Source: Porpolomopsis calyptriformis
Lineage: Eukaryota; Basidiomycota; Agaricomycetes; Agaricales; Hygrophoraceae
Length of the DNA stretch: 64,000 nucleotides
Assembly: GCA_951640195.1 (NCBI GenBank)
Contig: OX621170.1
Location: forward strand, 434,001 to 498,000
Direction of reading: 5' to 3'
Program-made: the position numbers and the translations under genes
Notes under the pieces: generated by a model
What the model was told of the DNA's origin: nothing
The model's database searches: none
The model's input: the letters and a program-made list of their open reading frames with translations, nothing else
Shown here: in pieces, positions 55,073-64,000 of the stretch
Numbering within the stretch: the first letter of the stretch is position 1
Layout: each line of letters starts with the position of its first letter

Positions 55073-55574
55073 CAGCTCTTAACACTATTAAGAATTCATT
55101 CAGACCATAATCCAGAGTGTGTGCAATGAGAAACTGCTGAGGATAGTGTTGAGGTTGTCCAAATGCACATCACATCACACTTCCAGATTTGGCCATTAAC
55201 ACACCTGCTCATATATGCCTGGACATTCACATTCCAAAACAAAGGAACAACAAATTTACAATGCTTACAAGAGGAGTGGTATAGCCATGCAGTCAAGGCT
55301 TATAACTCAGACAGCGATGACAATGGAGATAACGAGCCTGGTATAGAAGATCAGTTGTGATGTGACATGCCTCAAGGAGTGGTTTTGGTACTGATAATGA
55401 TTTTTTGTACTGATTACTCTCAATGCTACCTTTCTCTTATCCCTTTCATGTTCATATCGCAGTACAATATTGTTGGGAAATACCCTACATAGCCTGATTC
55501 ACCATTAAAGATATTGTGGATGTTTCTGAGGCCTGCAAAGATTTCATTGCCTCAAGGACCAGTCCTTAACTGTA

Positions 55575-55903
55575 GACAGGATTATTGATCAGCTTTGTGG
55601 TGACGAAACTTTTCACCAAAAAAAAGACATGAAAACAGCATGAATGCTAACAATATTCATGAACACTACCTGTGTTTACATATGCATTTTCGAGCAAGGG
55701 AGTGCGAGGGGCCAACAACGATGTCTTCGCAGAAGACTCCTATGTAACATATGGGAATTGTCATCGCAAAGACGCGTAGGAAATGTCGGGCCACAAATGA
55801 CCAGGCCGGAGCGAAGCGTGATCTTGATTGATCCTGATAGGGTTATCTGATAAGGACCTAGCGGATACCAGAATCTTGACGTCAACATTTCACAACTCCC
55901 ATC
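55575..55903. other. Transition from transposon to gene DNA, 5' region of the DUF4112 gene
   Basis: From about 55.7 kb the sequence becomes richer in GC and CpG. No gene was seen here; it should contain the promoter and leader of the following gene. No TATA box stands out. Confidence 0.4.
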
Positions 55904-57439
55904 ATGGCAACCCCAATTTTTGGGAAAGCCGCGCGCAAGCTATTTGCCAGCCATCTGGAACAATACGCGCCCGCCGACCCTCTCTACGAGTACTACACTA
56001 ATGACAAAGGTCAAAGGAGGAGAAGAAAGGTAAGCGTCCAATGTTTTCCTTCCCTGTTTTACTATGAAAGCTGCACGTCGAAAAGCGTGAAGTCCCTCCT
56101 GGCCTGTCGGATCGCGATGTCAATATTTTGAAGTCGGTTAATCGTCGTGCACACTATCTCGATAAGCGCTTCCGCTTTTGCGGTCTGCGGTTTGGATGGA
56201 CGTTTATCATAGGTAACGCACGCTTTTTTCCATCATTATTCTATGCCTGGCTTTAGTCAGAGGATCAGGGGGTTTAACATCCGAAGCGGACAGGGTGCCT
56301 GGAGTCTAATATCTAAATGGCGAGGATGTTCACTAAGATATGACCCACCCTGACCGAAGGATACTCAGTGCCTAACGGCATGTGATGCAGAAGCTCAGAT
56401 CTTGCTGAGATTATCAGCTAGAGAAGAGCTGAGTATCTTTTCAGTTATCATATTCTCGGGTGGATCGAGGTTCATTTCTTCCTGTTGGGTGCACATATTC
56501 ACATTGCATTCTCAAACATGAACTCGAGTTCTTTTCTAACCACATCGGTTGTAACTCTAGGGATTATACCAGGGGTGGGCGACGTCGCCGACCTGCTCCT
56601 TAGTCACTACATTGTCGTGCGCAAGGCCCGTCAAGCGGAGTAAGACACCGATTCCCCTCTCCTTTTCGTCTCTTTCCCAATTGATGATGCCCATTCGGCA
56701 CCCCAAAAGGCTCCCGGGCTGGCTTGTTCGCCGAATGATCGTCACCAATATTGTATCCGCAGTTGTTGGTTTCGTGCCCTTCGCGGGAGACCTTCTCCTC
56801 GCCCATTACAAAGCAAACTCGCGCAACGCTGCTCTCCTGGAGGAATTTCTCCGCATCCGCGGCGAAGTTTATCTGGAGATGAAGGCCGCAGGGAAACCCG
56901 TCAGGCCTATTGGCACACCGAAACCGAAACCGCTCGGCAAAGGCAAAGGCAAGGATAAAGGCAAGGGTAAGGACAAGGACAAGGACAAAGCCGCAGGTAA
57001 AAGCACGGGAAAAGGGAAGGAGGGTGTCGGGGGCCCGGCGAAGAAGGACCAAGAGGCTAAACTTGCCAATGTCGAAGGCGACAAGGAAGCCGCCATCTCA
57101 CGAGACAAGGTAAATCCAAACGTGGAAGAGATCAAACCGGGCGCTGGTTTGAAAGATGGCGAAATTATACCCGAAGAAGAGTTGTTGAAAGTCCCTTTAG
57201 CTGATGAGGCTGCCTCCGCGACCGAGTCTCTCTGTTCGAAAGAAGCCGCTCCTGCGAGTAAGGCCGCCTCCAACCCAACCCAAGGGACTCCAGGGAAGAG
57301 GAAACTGACTCTTCCCAGTTGGCGGGCGAAGTTCAAGGGGAACTCGTATAAAGGAAAGTTTGTGGAAAACCTACCTGGTGAAACTGGTGAGAACTTGGGA
57401 GGTGGAAGTAGGGTAGAGGCGAGCACTAGCGGGACGTGA
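55904..57439 (+). CDS. DUF4112 family protein (358 aa, four exons)
   Basis: Exons 55904-56029, 56071-56212, 56561-56639 and 56710-57439 join in phase through GT-AG introns; the second intron is 348 nt, long for this genome. Residues about 85-175 hold the DUF4112 domain: GIIPGVGDVADLLLSHYIVV and VSAVVGFVPFAGDLLLAHYK are two hydrophobic, Gly/Pro/Asp-containing segments likely to be membrane-associated. The biochemical role of the family is unknown. After it comes a lysine/glycine tract (KGKGKDKGKGKDKDKDK) and a long charged, probably disordered tail. No stop or frameshift interrupts it. It is the first intact host gene to the right of the transposon zone. Confidence 0.85.
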
Positions 57440-59488
57440 TGGAGTCTGTAATTTCTTTTCAACCTTTATACCCCCTGATTCCACAGGAGTCTCTAGCTAC
57501 TTTTATATCGTTTTGTTTGAGGAGGACTCAAGCAATCCATTCAATGTCGTCAATGACATCCCGCCGTCGTGATAGGGTCAAGACCACAACTCTCGTACAT
57601 GAACTCGATCGATCGCTCACGCCCCAACGACACGGCGGCCAAGATTCCGAAATTTGATCGCCCCCAAGATCGAAACACATACGAGATGATAATAATCTCC
57701 GTCACAAAGCTCGAATCCAAATAAGCTGGCGTATCCATCCTGGAATCCGATCATCTCCAAAGTCTAAACGATGCATTCTTGTTTCAGAGACGCCCGGCCG
57801 TCTAGTCCCCCCCAGATTTTAAAAACCCAGTTGTTCCCCATCCCCTCAGAATGAACCGAACCACGTAGAGACAGTAGAATTTCCATGGCACTCACCCTTT
57901 CCGCTCCGGCGACCTGGCTGTCCGCGGGCGTATACGAGAACGAGCCTCTCCGCATCCTTTACCCACAGAAAGTCAAGAATCGGCCTTTCAGCCCTCATAG
58001 AGGACACCCCATCCCGTTTAAACACACACTCTTACCTTCTGCTAACCCCATTCTGATGGTATCCGGATCAGAATTCGATTACCCCGGGTCGCGGAACGAC
58101 AGCCGACCCAATTTTTCGGCAATGGGGGACTACTACTGCCTTCGAAACTCTGTTCTTGTCTAGAAACCTTTGAGTCATAATTTTCTTCGTCCCCCCGTCG
58201 CTGAGCTCGTAAAAGCGGCCGTTGCTCCCGAATCACACGGAATGCCAGATGACTTGTAAATCAGGTAAGACCCGCTGGTCGGTAAAAGAACAGAATAGTT
58301 GGGCAGAATCGGATTGAAGAGTAGCTGTGAGACGGACACCTGGTAGTGGGCTTTCGGCGCGTGGTCTTCTTGGGGCTTGAGTTGAGACTGGCCATTGTTA
58401 CACAGGTTTTCTAGAGGACCCGAAAATGCAACAACAAATATATGAACCTCGAGAGCTGAGAACCGCAAAGCAGTAGATGAAGAGTAATAGAATCAAAAGA
58501 AGCACTGTGAGCCTGACCGATCTTAAATTTCATAAGATATAGATGCGAACCTAGTATCATAAGGCCCACTCATGACAAGTTGAGAACGGTTATTGCGGGA
58601 GCCAAAGAAGACTGTTGAGTATCAGCCTAAATATTCCTGGAAAACGGGTGATGAGTGAGTTACGAAGAAACGGTATGCGTGCCCTCGTCAAATTTTTCTG
58701 GTGAGCGTGTCGAGAGTCCCGTTTCGACCTCGTTTAGCGATTCGAGCAAGAAAACAGGGTTGTCAAGTTATTAGAGAGGTCATCAAAGAAGATATAGATC
58801 CACTTTATTCCCGGGGATGATATTCGGGAACGTTCCTCTTCGAATAACCGCCGGCAGACGGACGCACTTCCAATCGCAGAATGTACGTCGTACATTACGA
58901 CACGAATAAGCCTAGAGGGAGTCGATATGTGGTGATCGTCCGTACTCGTCGTTAGTCCTTTTCGTTTTCAACATCAGAAAACGCAGGCTAGACTGGATAT
59001 ATGACTCTTAGCTGTGGATTCCAAACTGTCATGTGGTTGACGCCGTTACCTCCTTTGTTACACCTACGCGGGGATCAACAAGATATCACAGCCCGCGGCT
59101 GTTCAACCCCATTCTGCAGGCTTATATTAACGGCAAATGAAGTGAAGAGGGAAGAGCGTGAGTTTAAGTCAATCCGGTCCAATTCCGAACGTTTACAGCT
59201 CAACAGCTGCCGAATGTGGAACGATCCTCAATGCTGTTGTCAGTATATCGTGACCCATCCAAGGACATGCTGGAATCAAGCATTCCGCAACTGGCAACCA
59301 ACAGCAGAAAACCCGCCCGGAAGGAACCCATTCGCCACCATCACACTTTCCTCAGGAACGGGTGGGGAGGTCGCAGTTATATTTTACGTGTAACGATGTC
59401 ATGGACCAGACAGGTGGTCATTTATCCGATCTTCATCAACCTGTATCCCTTCTCACACACACTATCCCCTCCTCTCACCTCTAGCTGA
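57440..59488. other. 2-kb intergenic region, no gene resolved
   Basis: Open stretches exist on both strands (57885-58163 plus with ATG, 58175-58468 minus) but neither extends through plausible splice sites into a recognisable protein. CpG content is that of unique DNA. A small lineage-specific gene on the minus strand around 58.0-58.5 kb cannot be excluded. The right end contains the promoter of the MFS gene. Confidence 0.35.
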
Positions 59489-61394
59489 ATGTCGGGAGCG
59501 CGCGCTGACAATGGGGTCAACGAAGAGACACCTTTACTTCCTTCAGCTCCTCCACCAGATTCCCGGCCGACCCCTTTGCCCAAGTTGCAGCTCTCGATTA
59601 TTTTCCTCATGCAATTGTCTGAACCCATATGCTCATATGTAAGATGTCGTTGATGTCCCTTTTTTGTTTGTGCGAGCAAGACTGAACCTTGCTCTGTGAT
59701 CAGTGCATATATCCTTTCATCAACCAGGTTCGTTGCCTGAAGTATACTTGGATTCAGGCCTTTTTTTTTGGCTTATTACAACCCGCCTTTCTCAAAGCTC
59801 ATTACCGAATTTGAGATCAATGATGGCGACGAGAAGAAAACGGGGTATTATGCTGGTGTAATCGTCAGTCTTGCCCCTAATTTGTGCCATGCTCGTCAAG
59901 ATCATGAGATTCTGACGGTTGAAACTCCAGATCTCTTTGTTCTTCCTCGCAGAAGCTATCACCGTCTTCCAATGGGGTAGTCTCTCAGACTCTGTCGGGC
60001 GGAAGCCGGTGCTTTTGATCGGGTTGTTCGGGGCCTGCATCTCCATGCTTTGCTTTGGCTCTTCACGAACATTCTGGGGTTTGGTCCTCAGGTCTGGGCT
60101 TCAAGTTTTCAGAACCCATGTTTTTGTTACTTACAAAACATGGTTCTACTCAGTCGTTGCTTATCGGGAATGCTGAACGGCAACAATGGCATCATGAAAA
60201 GTATGATGGGAGAAGTCACCGATGCGAGTAACAGGGCTCAAGGCTTTGCTATGCTGCCCATGGCATGGTGCATTGGCATCACTATAGCGTGGGTTAATGC
60301 GCTAGTATTCCTAAGGGCTGATATCCATCATTTAAACTAGTCCGTTCCTTGGAGGAACTCTGTCACGTCCCCACGATCGGTTCCCGCGCTATTTTACCTG
60401 GGAATTTTGGGAGAGATACCCCTACTTTCTACCATGTGCCGCCTCGGCTGCTTTTGTAGCTGCAATTTTCGTTGTCACGCTTTGTTTCCTAAAGGAGGTG
60501 GGTCCCCTCACGTTGAGAGTTCATACCATTCGTTTTAAATGATGCATACGATAGACCCTCCCAGCCACCCAAACGGAGAGGGTGAGAACGTGTGGGGAGG
60601 CTGAGCTTGCAGTTGTTGAACAACCACCAGAGTATGCCGGCCCGACCCCCCTTCGACAACTGTTGGTGTATCCTGTTATCATGTCAGTCGCCAACTACGG
60701 GGCGTTAGCCTTTCTGGATCTTGCGATGGTCTCGATTAACCCACTACTCTACGCTACCCCACTGGAACACGGCGGGTTGGGCCTCTCGCCGGTTGTGATC
60801 GGGCGGATGTTATCCGTTTGGGGATTCATATGTGGTGTTTCCCAAGCTCTTTTCTTTGCGAGAGTCGTGAATCGTTGGGGCGAGAAGCGCGTCTTTTCTA
60901 TCGGGATGTTTTGTGCGTTGCCCGTGTTTGGGTTATATCCCGTTATAAGTATCCTTGCGCGGCACTGGGGACTGTCGCCTATTGTCTGGATCGCCTTGGT
61001 GTGTCAATTGATATTTTACCTTATTTTTGATTGCTCCTATGGTGAGTGTTGTTGAAATTGGCCGGAGGGTACCTCAATTAAATTTTTGTTTTCAAAAGGG
61101 TGCATGTTCATGTTTCTGACGACGGCTACACCGAATAAACACTGCCTTGGTTCCACTCACGGACTGGCTCAAACGGTTGGTGCTCTTGCGCGAGCATTTG
61201 GGCCTGCTATTTCTACCTCACTATTTGCGTTCTCCGTGGAACGCAACGTGCTGGGTGGACATGCTGTTTATTTTGTTTTTTTCCTGCTATCTTGTGGTTT
61301 CTTCTGGTTCGCTACACAATTGCCTGAGGGAGGGTGGACGGGAGAGGCCTTGAGGAGACGGGATGTGGAAGGGAATGCCAATGAGTGTATGTAG
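59489..61394 (+). CDS. MFS transporter, DHA-like (491 aa, eight exons)
   Basis: Exons 59489-59638, 59704-59727, 59798-59863, 59931-60091, 60154-60288, 60341-60497, 60555-61041 and 61099-61394 are in phase. A cytosolic head (EETPLLPSAPPPDSRPTPLPK) is typical of basidiomycete DHA-type transporters. TM1 follows (LQLSIIFLMQLSEPICSY); motif A is present in the TM2-TM3 loop (WGSLSDSVGRKPVLL). TM5 carries GMLNGNNGIMKSMMGEV, then a central loop and the second half (YPVIMSVANYGALAFLDLAM ... GSTHGLAQTVGALARAFGPA). It should be a plasma or vacuolar membrane proton-coupled exporter of small molecules; the substrate cannot be told. The gene looks intact. An 8-codon exon 2 is notable. Confidence 0.88.
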
Positions 61395-61703
61395 TCTAGA
61401 AACGTGTCATCACGAACGAGAATTGAACCGGATCCAACTGAAAAAAATGCGGTGATTGCTTCAAGACATCGGTAAGACAGCATAAGGTTCCATGGACGGT
61501 GTTGCAAGGTAAGAATTGGTTAAAGGTCTTTCAACTCATACCACGGATCTGTTAATGGGTCCTCTTTTGCGACCAGCTAGGCCAGTATGCTCAAACAAAT
61601 GATGACAGCCCTTAGCCAATGATGCTCACCCAATGGTGTAACAACTTTAGAATGCGGTGTACGTCTTGTTGGAGGGCAGCCTCGAGACCTAGCCGGGGTT
61701 CTG
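61395..61703. other. Convergent 3' intergenic region
   Basis: The MFS gene and the minus-strand gene end facing each other here, with about 310 bp between stops. No clear AATAAA signal or further feature was noted. Confidence 0.5.
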
Positions 61704-62653
61704 TTATGCGAAATATGTCACCTTCGTAGCATGTTCGATTGCCTCGATTGTCCTTTTCAAAGAGTGAGAAGATCCAACCACGCCCATCCGATAGACAAAA
61801 GCAAATTGCGTTGATCCTACAAGGAAATGAGACAGTTCACCGCGGAAGAAATTTCACGATACCCTGTAGCTTCGCTAAAGGCAGCCGCCTGACTTATGGC
61901 TTCAGGCATACTGTCATAGAGCCGGTGAGCCTCACGCTTGCGCTCAACGAGAATGATACGATTGCATGCAAATCGCATCACATCGTCTAGTGCAGCTTCG
62001 AGTACGCGTGCTACAAGCCTTCAATGCAGGAAACAAAAGACTTTGATATCGGGGCCTACTTCGCTGAGATTCGTCTGCATACGTGCAGAGGCCAAAATCT
62101 ACATTTCCTGTCAACCGCATTCGGAAGCCATTCTTGGGATTCACGATGCTGACACCATCCCCAGTGCCAATTCTCATCTCAGGATATATAGCGACAGGGC
62201 TTTTAGGGTCGCCATCGGCCGAAAGCTCAGCCACAGCCAAGAGTATAGCATCCAAAATCATCCTGGCAGCTGGTTCAAACTAAACAGCGTCAGGTATTCT
62301 ATGGCCATAACAGGGTGATGACTTACGGGCATACTGACAAAACGATATATACGATTGATTTGGGCACATAAAAGATAGGCGGAATCGGTGAAGGCGGTAC
62401 CATCGTGCAAACATTCCTCGTTTACGACTAAGACCTTGCGGTTTATTCCCATGCTCATAAGGTCGTTTTTATCCACAGAGGAAAAACTGAATTGCTAAGG
62501 ATGATGATAAAATGGCATATGAAATTGAGACCTCACCGCGCACCATTTGGTTGGTTGCCCCTCGGTGCCAGAAACCTCTTGTGAGGCTGGAAATCGCTGA
62601 CGAGCCGATTGCATCTCGATGTCATAAACGCTACGCTTTCGTTTATTAGGCAT
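61704..62653 (-). CDS. Conserved hypothetical protein, possible PD-(D/E)XK-like fold (251 aa, five exons)
   Basis: Exons 62653-62537, 62494-62327, 62279-62083, 62018-61858 and 61816-61704 are in phase with introns of 41-64 nt and no internal stop. The N-terminus is basic (MPNKRKRSVYDIEMQSARQ). The C-terminal half has GNVDFGL, a helix (ARVLEAALDDVMRFACN), then IILVERKREAHRLYDSMPEA and a segment STQFAFVYRMG. The order D, then E-x-K after a strand (VDFG ... LVERKR), followed by helix and strand resembles restriction-endonuclease-like proteins that are abundant in Agaricomycetes. This is inference from pattern only; nuclease activity is not established. It is convergent with the MFS gene. Confidence 0.65.
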
Positions 62654-63266
62654 TGCCAGCAAGGAGAATGGCAAGACAAGTCAATGTAAAAAACGAGCAG
62701 ATGTGCAGGTAGAAGGTAGCGTGACCTTCGTTTTTTTGTTTTCAGCATTTATACCGCAGCAAGCAAACGTACGTGCTAAGCCGCAGCTAGTCATCTACAA
62801 CAACTAGCCCTGTAACTTTGTTTGTAGACTTATGAGGGGGTAGGCCGTGGGGCTTATAAGACATAGTGAGTTTTGTGGGTTCGGGGATTACGTTGGGGGT
62901 TAAGCTTTGGGGTTGGTGGCATAAGATGGCGGTGACAACGACGACAGAATGAACAGGATAGGAAAGGTTCGTTATACGATATGCAGGTTGGCGGGGCGAC
63001 GAGGTGCTGTCGGCTTGGTTTTCCATCCCCTCTTTTTGGTGATGGGAAAGCTTCCTTGACTTTTTACGCCATTGCCATCGTTGACCCATACGTCCAGGTG
63101 TAAGCTTCTTTGACTTTGGCGTATGTTTGGATGGGTCAAAGACGACAAAGGTGGTTTGAGTTGAAGAGGTACCTGAGGTGACCTTCGTTTTCACGTTAAG
63201 GGCACAGCCTTTTTTTGCGCGCCTATCTGTCCTTGATCCATCGCTCATCCATCCAATTCTCTGTCG
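62654..63266. other. Divergent promoter region between two genes
   Basis: About 610 bp separate the starts of the minus-strand protein and the NLR-like gene. A 153-codon open frame lies on the minus strand (63248-62787); its ATG is only 19 bp from the ATG of the NLR-like gene on the other strand, and it has no recognised motif, so I do not call it a gene. Confidence 0.4.
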
Positions 63267-64000
63267 ATGTTCCGCTCCAAAAAACCAAAGTCAGAGAACA
63301 ACGAGAAGTTGAAGCAGGCGTGCTCCACCACTGTCAGTGCGCTACAAACAACTCTCCGAATCGCAAAAGAAGTTGTGGGAGATGCTGCGGTGCCTGGACT
63401 AAAAGCAGGCCTAAGTGGTCTGCTGGTTGTGCTAGATGTTATCAAGGTAGATCGAAACTGTTGTATACTTACAACTTCTGACAATAATTGCAGAAAACTT
63501 CTCAAAACGCAGAGGACGTCGAAAAACTCTCAGAGCAGATCGAAGCTTTCAACGCATTCCTTGAAAATTCCAAGAATGAAGGGACACTTTCTCCAGTCAC
63601 AATCGACAGAATAAATCGTTTATTCACGTATGCTGCCTCCATACCGCAACGAACGAACTTAATCTGCGTTTCATTAGCACGCTGAATCCAACATTAGAAG
63701 AACTGAAAAAGATGGCCTCCCAAGGTCGAATAATGCGCTTCATCCATTCCGACGATAATGCGCAGTTGATTACTGGTTATATCCAGACAATTGCATCGTC
63801 AATAGAAAGGTTTACGGTATGTCTATCCGCTTGGATAGATCGGTATTTGAATGATATGGATCTGTGTCGGACCTTGTGTGCAGGCAGAGACTGCGCTTAG
63901 AATTGAGTCGGCACTTGACGTGTGTTAATTTCTCGCCACCCTAATTCAATCATCCCTCATGTACTCCTAGGAACATACCGTCAGGAGTGAGGAACATGCT
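63267..64000 (+). CDS. N-terminal region of a STAND/NLR-like protein, cut by the window end
   Basis: Exons 63267-63446, 63494-63627, 63678-63816, 63884-63919 and 63971 onward join in phase. The encoded region is all-helical: KLKQACSTTVSALQTTLRIAKEV, AVPGLKAGLSGLLVVLDVIK, NAEDVEKLSEQIEAFNAFL, LEELKKMASQGRIMRFIHSD, GYIQTIASSIERF. This pattern (VPGLK...LLVVLDVIK, then SQGRIMRF with DDNAQLI) is what precedes the NACHT or similar NTPase in many Agaricomycete NLR-like proteins, where it may act as the signalling domain in non-self recognition. The NTPase and repeats, if present, lie beyond the window. No stop disrupts the visible part. Confidence 0.6.

Larger units (their letters stand above)
54312..55572. 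mobile_element. DNA transposon-like element with 23-bp inverted repeats and TA flanks
   Basis: The left end starts CAGTTAAGGACTGGTCCTTG and the right end is its exact reverse complement over 23 bp (54312-54334, 55550-55572). TA flanks both sides (54310-54311, 55573-55574), as for Tc1/mariner elements whose ends often begin CAGT. Without the nested 486-bp element and its duplication it is about 770 bp, too short for an intact transposase. No DDE motif was seen, so it is probably a non-autonomous derivative. Confidence 0.7.

Noticed and set aside
59001..59393. 130-codon open frame upstream of the MFS gene
   Set aside because: Does not continue through splice sites into a protein-like sequence and resembles no family.
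62787..63248. 153-codon open frame on the minus strand with ATG
   Set aside because: Its start is 19 bp from the start of the NLR-like gene on the other strand, it has no recognisable motif, and composition is not clearly coding.

Overview
The window is chromosomal DNA of a basidiomycete fungus, most likely an agaricomycete. It shows dense short (40-65 nt) GT-AG introns, chromodomain Ty3/gypsy retrotransposons, a Plavaka-type (CMC) transposase gene paired with a DUF6698-like gene, a DUF4112 gene, and the N-terminal region of a STAND/NLR-like protein. No rRNA, tRNA or CRISPR array was recognised.

Layout: positions 1-55.6 kb are almost entirely transposable elements and 55.9-64 kb is ordinary gene-bearing DNA. 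From the left: a decayed multi-exon hypothetical gene (to 1.3 kb); a five-exon Tc1/mariner transposase pseudogene on the minus strand (1.4-2.6 kb); a divergent Plavaka-type gene pair (3.8-11.3 kb), each member broken by a solo LTR of one family (4519-5091 and 9852-10397); a nearly full-length minus-strand Ty3/gypsy chromovirus A (11713-20226, TSD AGACT) holding a 1.7-kb insert with an apparently intact three-exon gene; an AT-rich zone with a diverged solo LTR of family A and the tail of a RecQ-helicase-like protein (20.2-23.2 kb).

From 23.5 to 53.9 kb lies a nest of retrotransposons that can be peeled by target-site duplications: solo LTR (37018-37625) inside element F (31142-37890, TSD TCCCC), inside E (30482-44123, TSD GGCTG), inside B (26938-48030, TSD ATAAG), inside minus-strand C (about 25487-52729), inside the remnant of G (right end 53441), inside minus-strand H (right end 53906). 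F, E, C, G and H belong to one family with LTRs of about 390-420 bp; B is a different lineage. All carry premature stops, mostly explicable as C-to-T or G-to-A changes (CGA to TGA, TGG to TAG), and LTR pairs differ almost only by transitions at CpG. After the PBS-adjacent LTR end each family has a leader that base-pairs with its own R region, pointing to Tf1-like self-priming.

At 54.3-55.6 kb a TA-flanked inverted-repeat DNA element contains a second, 486-bp hairpin element with a minisatellite core. Host genes follow: DUF4112 protein (358 aa, 4 exons), an MFS transporter (491 aa, 8 exons), a minus-strand 251-aa protein (5 exons) with a possible PD-(D/E)XK-like core, and the 5' part of an NLR-like gene running off the window. 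The host genes read cleanly, in contrast to the stop-riddled TE genes. Exon coordinates quoted were derived by hand from GT-AG sites and frame continuity; family names are recalled from motifs, not from searches.
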